DNA of 64,000 nucleotides from Sandaracinobacteroides sp039808025 (GTDB lineage: Bacteria > Pseudomonadota > Alphaproteobacteria > Sphingomonadales > Sphingomonadaceae): the NCBI GenBank assembly GCA_039808025.1, contig JBDHSK010000001.1, positions 124,001 through 188,000 of the forward strand, given 5' to 3'. How positions within the stretch are numbered: position 1 is the first letter of the stretch; every line of letters begins with the position of its first letter. The position numbers and the translations under genes were made by a program. The notes beneath the pieces were generated by a model that ran no database searches, was not told the origin of the DNA, and worked only from the letters and a program-made list of their open reading frames with translations. Shown here piece by piece: positions 62,377 to 64,000 of this stretch.

Positions 62377-63063
62377 ATGCTCAAGGCACTGATTCTGGCC
62401 GGCGCACTGGCAGCGACGGCACCGGCACTGGCCGCTGGCACCCTGATCACCAGCGATGCCGGCTATACCGGGCGTGGGCTTGACCTTTCCGCCTTTGCCA
62501 ACGGCAGCTACAACTTCACTTTCGGGCCGATCAATGTCGATGGCTACACCTTCACGGCGGCGCCCGGTGGTGGCGGCAATAGTGGCCAAGGCTCGGTCGT
62601 CGGGCAAGGCCCCTATGGTCTTGGCTCCAACGGCTCCTTCGATCTGCCCGCCGTGTATATCGGTGTCGATTCGGGCACCGGCTATGCCCAGCTGCTGGGC
62701 GATACCGGTTATGACCAGCTGGGCTTCTTCATCAACTATGCACCGGGTATTGGCGACGACGCCACCTTCTGGACGCTCGATGCCGCCGGCAACGTCATGG
62801 ATGAATTCAACATCGCCGACCTCGCCCCGGTGGTCACCCCCGGCGGTTTCAACCAGTTTGAATTCCGTGGTGTCGCCTACGACGATGGCACCCAGATCTA
62901 TGGGATGCGTTTTGGCGGCAACTACATCCTGTTGACGGGTACGGCCAATGGCGTTCCCAACCCCGGCGTCCCTGAGCCCGCCACCTGGGCGATGCTGATC
63001 GCCGGCTTCGGGCTGGTGGGTGCAGCAGCACGCCAGCGGCGGCGCAAGGCCACCTGCGCCTGA
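62377..63063 (+). CDS. PEP-CTERM exported protein
   Basis: A 228-residue protein with a signal peptide (MLKALILAGALAATAPALAA), a Gly-rich beta-type mature domain (VVGQGPYGLGSNGSFDLPAV, FINYAPGIGDDATFWTLDA) and the C-terminal signal VPEPATWAMLIAGFGLVG with a RQRRRK tail. GGAG lies before ATG 62377. The mature domain is not one I can name. Sigma-54 control is strongly indicated by its promoter. Its stop lies 32 bp from the convergent DUF924 gene. Confidence 0.9.
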   Translation: MLKALILAGALAATAPALAAGTLITSDAGYTGRGLDLSAFANGSYNFTFGPINVDGYTFTAAPGGGGNSGQGSVVGQGPYGLGSNGSFDLPAVYIGVDSGTGYAQLLGDTGYDQLGFFINYAPGIGDDATFWTLDAAGNVMDEFNIADLAPVVTPGGFNQFEFRGVAYDDGTQIYGMRFGGNYILLTGTANGVPNPGVPEPATWAMLIAGFGLVGAAARQRRRKATCA

Positions 63064-63095
63064 ACGCTGCGCCTGAACGCCTGACGATAGTCAGC

Positions 63096-63647
63096 TTATC
63101 CGGCGAAACCGCCGGAGTTCAGAAACGCGATCTCCTCGGGCGTGGAAACACGCCCGAGGATGGCATTGCGGTGTGGAAAACGCCCGAAGCGGGCGATGAT
63201 GTCGCGGTGGATTTCGGCAAAGCGCAAGGTTTCGCCCCCCAGCGGCTGCGTCAGCGCCACGGCGCGCTGCTGGTTGGCCAGCACTTCGGAATGCTCCAAG
63301 GCCAGATAGAAAAACGGCCGTAACAACTCTTCGGTTGCCAGATCATGCCCGGCGCCAATCGCCTCGTCGGCCAGCTGCAGCGCCAGCGCATCAGAAGCAA
63401 ACATGCGCGGCGTATTGCGGAAGGCGTTGCGGGGGAATTGATCAAGCAGGATCTGCAACGCCAGCGCCCCCTGCGGGCTGGCCTGCCAGCCGGTCAGTTG
63501 GCCGGCAGCCGCCCGTTCGTGCAGGGCCAGAAACCGCGCGCGAAAATCGGCATCGAAAGCCTCGTCCTTGGCGAACCAGTGGGCTGGCCCTGCCTGTTTC
63601 CAGAAACTTACCACGTCTGCAGCAGTGGTGGCGGGGGTGTTGGTCAT
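63096..63647 (-). CDS. DUF924 family protein
   Basis: A 183-residue all-helical protein resembling a TPR-like bundle. Typical family stretches are VVSFWKQAGPAHWFAKDEAF, LALQILLDQFPRNAFRNTPR, MFASDALALQLADEAI and RFGRFPHRNAILGRVSTPEE. The function is unknown. ATG 63647 is chosen because it opens the conserved first helix; the frame to 63890 overlaps queE. It overlaps the queE stop, indicating coupled translation. Confidence 0.88.
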   Translation of the reverse strand: MTNTPATTAADVVSFWKQAGPAHWFAKDEAFDADFRARFLALHERAAAGQLTGWQASPQGALALQILLDQFPRNAFRNTPRMFASDALALQLADEAIGAGHDLATEELLRPFFYLALEHSEVLANQQRAVALTQPLGGETLRFAEIHRDIIARFGRFPHRNAILGRVSTPEEIAFLNSGGFAG

Positions 63648-64000
63648 CAGGGCATTCCAGTCAGCTTGTGAGTCTGCAACGACAGTCGCCAGCGCGGGTG
63701 CGACAGGCAATAGGCAATCGTTGCCTTGAGGTTGGCGGCAGCATCCGGCCCATCCATAGGTTGCAGAAAGAAATGTGCGAACCCCCAGTCCGTAAACTGT
63801 TCCGGGTCTACCCCTTCCTGCGGAAACACCAGCTTCAGCTCGTTCCCCCGGCGCTGCACGGTAGTGGCGCGCGCCTTGGGGCTGATGCACAGCCAGTCGA
63901 TCCCGTCGGGTGCCGCAATGGTTCCGTTTGATTCAACGGCAATGCGGAACCCCTGCGCATGAAGGGCGGCAATAAGCGCCGCATCCAGTTGCAACAGTGG
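63647..64000 (-). CDS. queE: 7-Carboxy-7-deazaguanine synthase, C-terminal part (cut by window edge)
   Basis: The C-terminal ~117 residues of a radical-SAM enzyme of queuosine/7-deazapurine synthesis; the N-terminus with its CxxxCxxC cluster lies beyond the right edge. Visible: FRIAVESNGTIAAPDGIDWL, CISPKA, LKLVFPQEG, HFFLQPMDGP and the terminal LSHPRWRLSLQTHKLTGMP, all characteristic of QueE. Confidence 0.9.
   Translation of the reverse strand, partial: PLLQLDAALIAALHAQGFRIAVESNGTIAAPDGIDWLCISPKARATTVQRRGNELKLVFPQEGVDPEQFTDWGFAHFFLQPMDGPDAAANLKATIAYCLSHPRWRLSLQTHKLTGMP

Overview
The window is visibly GC-rich and carries single-copy housekeeping genes throughout. It looks like a chromosomal segment of an alphaproteobacterium, most likely order Sphingomonadales. 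Reasons: three exported proteins end in the PEPATWAMLIAGFGLVG form of the PEP-CTERM sorting signal, which is typical of sphingomonads; there is an Entner-Doudoroff gene set (zwf, pgl, edd, eda); the proton-translocating transhydrogenase is split into three subunits; there is a pcm-tolC-DUF2497 (PopZ-like) cluster; intracellular PHB turnover genes are present; and the LexA boxes have the alphaproteobacterial form GTTC-N7-GTTC. Genus-level placement is not possible from the sequence alone. I see no rRNA operon, insertion sequence, prophage, integrase or CRISPR array.

Layout. 1-5.6 kb: leftward glyQ-glyS-ppdK, then the start of an unknown gene. 5.8-8.3 kb: an acyl-CoA synthetase and a TraB/GumN-like protein. 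8.3-12 kb: a THxN-type PEP-CTERM protein, a sulfotransferase, a small lipoprotein and an L,D-transpeptidase. 12-15 kb: the pnt operon led by a 40-residue single-helix protein. 15.2-17.3 kb: an OmpR/EnvZ-type two-component system. 17.5-18.6 kb: rplM-rpsI. 18.7-23.9 kb: a four-helix membrane protein, a bile-acid-symporter-like transporter, uvrA and a divergent SRAP gene. 24-29 kb: a PEP-CTERM gene, then pgl-edd-eda-ung. 29-32.3 kb: ftsH and a ferredoxin-reductase-like flavoprotein. 32.3-32.6 kb: an apparently SOS-controlled membrane microprotein. 32.7-35.8 kb: psd-pssA diverging from ctaA-cutA. 35.8-38.1 kb: bdhA diverging from the PHB depolymerase gene. 38-42.6 kb: an ABC-F ATPase and a PepSY / response regulator / kinase trio. 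42.6-46.6 kb: a cyanophycinase-like peptidase diverging from a TonB-dependent receptor. 47-54 kb: an OmpA-like protein, prmA, then leftward glyA / LEA-like protein / nrdR / argB. 53.6-56.6 kb: rpiB and pcm-tolC-popZ-like. 56.7-62.1 kb: zwf, tRNA-Val, leuD, leuB with a DUF502 gene, ppa and tal. 62.3-64 kb: a third PEP-CTERM gene, a DUF924 gene and the 3' part of queE.

How the genes fit together. zwf, pgl, edd and eda encode the route from glucose 6-phosphate to pyruvate; tal and rpiB add pentose-phosphate steps and ppdK links pyruvate to PEP. bdhA and phaZ mobilise stored PHB. ctaA, the COX4-like microprotein and the transhydrogenase serve respiration and NADPH supply. psd and pssA make phosphatidylethanolamine. 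uvrA, ung, the SRAP gene and ftsH serve genome and protein quality control.

Most interesting signals. (1) Essentially perfect sigma-54 (-24/-12) promoters sit directly in front of two of the three PEP-CTERM genes. (2) An exact LexA box and a perfect 23-bp inverted repeat precede an unrecognised 65-residue single-TM protein, a candidate SOS-induced membrane microprotein. (3) Three identical 33-bp tandem repeats (plus a partial fourth) sit inside the 5' end of psd. (4) An LEA-like helical-repeat protein is translationally coupled to nrdR and argB.
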